Assembly: GCA_027622795.1 (NCBI GenBank)
Contig: JAQBZA010000193.1
Coordinates: 1-6,429, forward strand
DNA: 6,429 bases
Source: Planctomycetota bacterium
GTDB taxonomy: Bacteria > Planctomycetota > Planctomycetia > Pirellulales > UBA1268
Direction of reading: 5' to 3'
The position numbers and the translations under genes were made by a program. The notes under the pieces were generated by a model. The model worked only from the letters and a program-made list of their open reading frames with translations, did no database searches and had not been told where the DNA came from. Position 1 is the first letter of the stretch. Every line of letters starts with the position of its first letter. Positions 6,256 to 6,429 of this stretch are shown piece after piece.

Positions 6256-6429
6256 TTCACCAGCGTGTCGAGTTGCGCAGCGAGCGGTGGAATCGCCGTG
6301 GCGGCCGCAACGCTTCCGGCGAGGTTCACGGTTTCCAACGGGTCGGTTTGCTGGTCGTAGAGTTCCTGACCGACCATCCGACCCGTTTTGAAGTCGCGCC
6401 ACTCGTGGTAGCTCCAGCGGTCGGTCTTG
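6252..6429 (-). CDS. Sulfatase (alkaline-phosphatase superfamily, S1-type), C-terminal end only
   Basis: The last 58 codons and the TGA of a gene that begins beyond the high-coordinate edge. The sequence KTDRWSYHEWRDFKTGR, then QELYDQQTDPLETVNLAG, is the typical closing of S1 sulfatases of the iduronate-2-sulfatase-like type: the residue-rich 'Y-x-E-W' strand and the 'ELYD...DPxETxNLA' motif. It is followed by a short helix, AAQLDTLVK. The family hydrolyses sulfate esters on glycans in the periplasm or outside the cell, using a formylglycine made from the C-x-P-S-R motif. That motif is outside the window, so maturation and activity cannot be judged. It lies 23 bases upstream of the esterase gene and is the first visible gene of the operon. 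The family call rests on the C-terminal motif alone. Confidence 0.8.
   Translation of the reverse strand, partial: KTDRWSYHEWRDFKTGRMVGQELYDQQTDPLETVNLAGSVAAATAIPPLAAQLDTLVK

Noticed and set aside
6229..6402. A 58-codon upstream extension of the esterase frame to ATG 6402
   Set aside because: It would overlap the sulfatase C-terminus in another frame, is arginine-rich shadow sequence, and would bury the signal peptide.

Overview
This window looks like a stretch of a Verrucomicrobiota-type (PVC group) chromosome, inferred from protein style rather than from a marker gene. It is GC-rich and consists of secreted degradative enzymes with near-identical 'LLLAPLAA'-type signal peptides. They include a sulfatase, a BD-FAE-like esterase joined to a parallel beta-helix, and several BNR/Asp-box (sialidase-like) proteins. 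There is no SusC/SusD pair, regulator, tRNA, rRNA, CRISPR array or transposase in view.

Everything is encoded on the minus strand, so transcription runs from high to low coordinates. In transcription order the genes are: (1) the last 58 codons of a sulfatase (6252-6429, start outside the window); (2) a 763-residue esterase plus GH28-like beta-helix fusion (3937-6228); (3) an uncharacterised secreted protein of 334 residues, probably TIM-barrel-like (2928-3932); (4) a large protein made of two tandem sialidase-like propellers (554-2907), whose reading frame breaks near codon 59; (5) the first 178 codons of another Asp-box protein (1-534, end outside the window), which starts with TTG. Gaps between genes are 23, 4, 20 and 19 bases, and an alternative start of gene 2 overlaps the sulfatase stop as ATGA. 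No terminator or internal promoter fits in gaps this short, so one polycistronic operon is the natural reading. Both ends of the operon lie outside the window.

The genes fit a secreted polysaccharide-degrading set: a sulfatase to remove sulfate esters, an esterase to remove acyl groups from the sugar or uronate backbone, a beta-helix enzyme and a barrel protein as candidate backbone-cleaving activities, and propeller proteins that bind or trim terminal residues. The actual glycan cannot be read from the sequence.

The points most worth a second look are the frameshift/short deletion that separates the tandem propeller protein from its signal peptide, the internal duplication of that protein, the esterase/beta-helix fusion, and the unassigned barrel protein. 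No non-coding stretch longer than 25 bases exists in the window.
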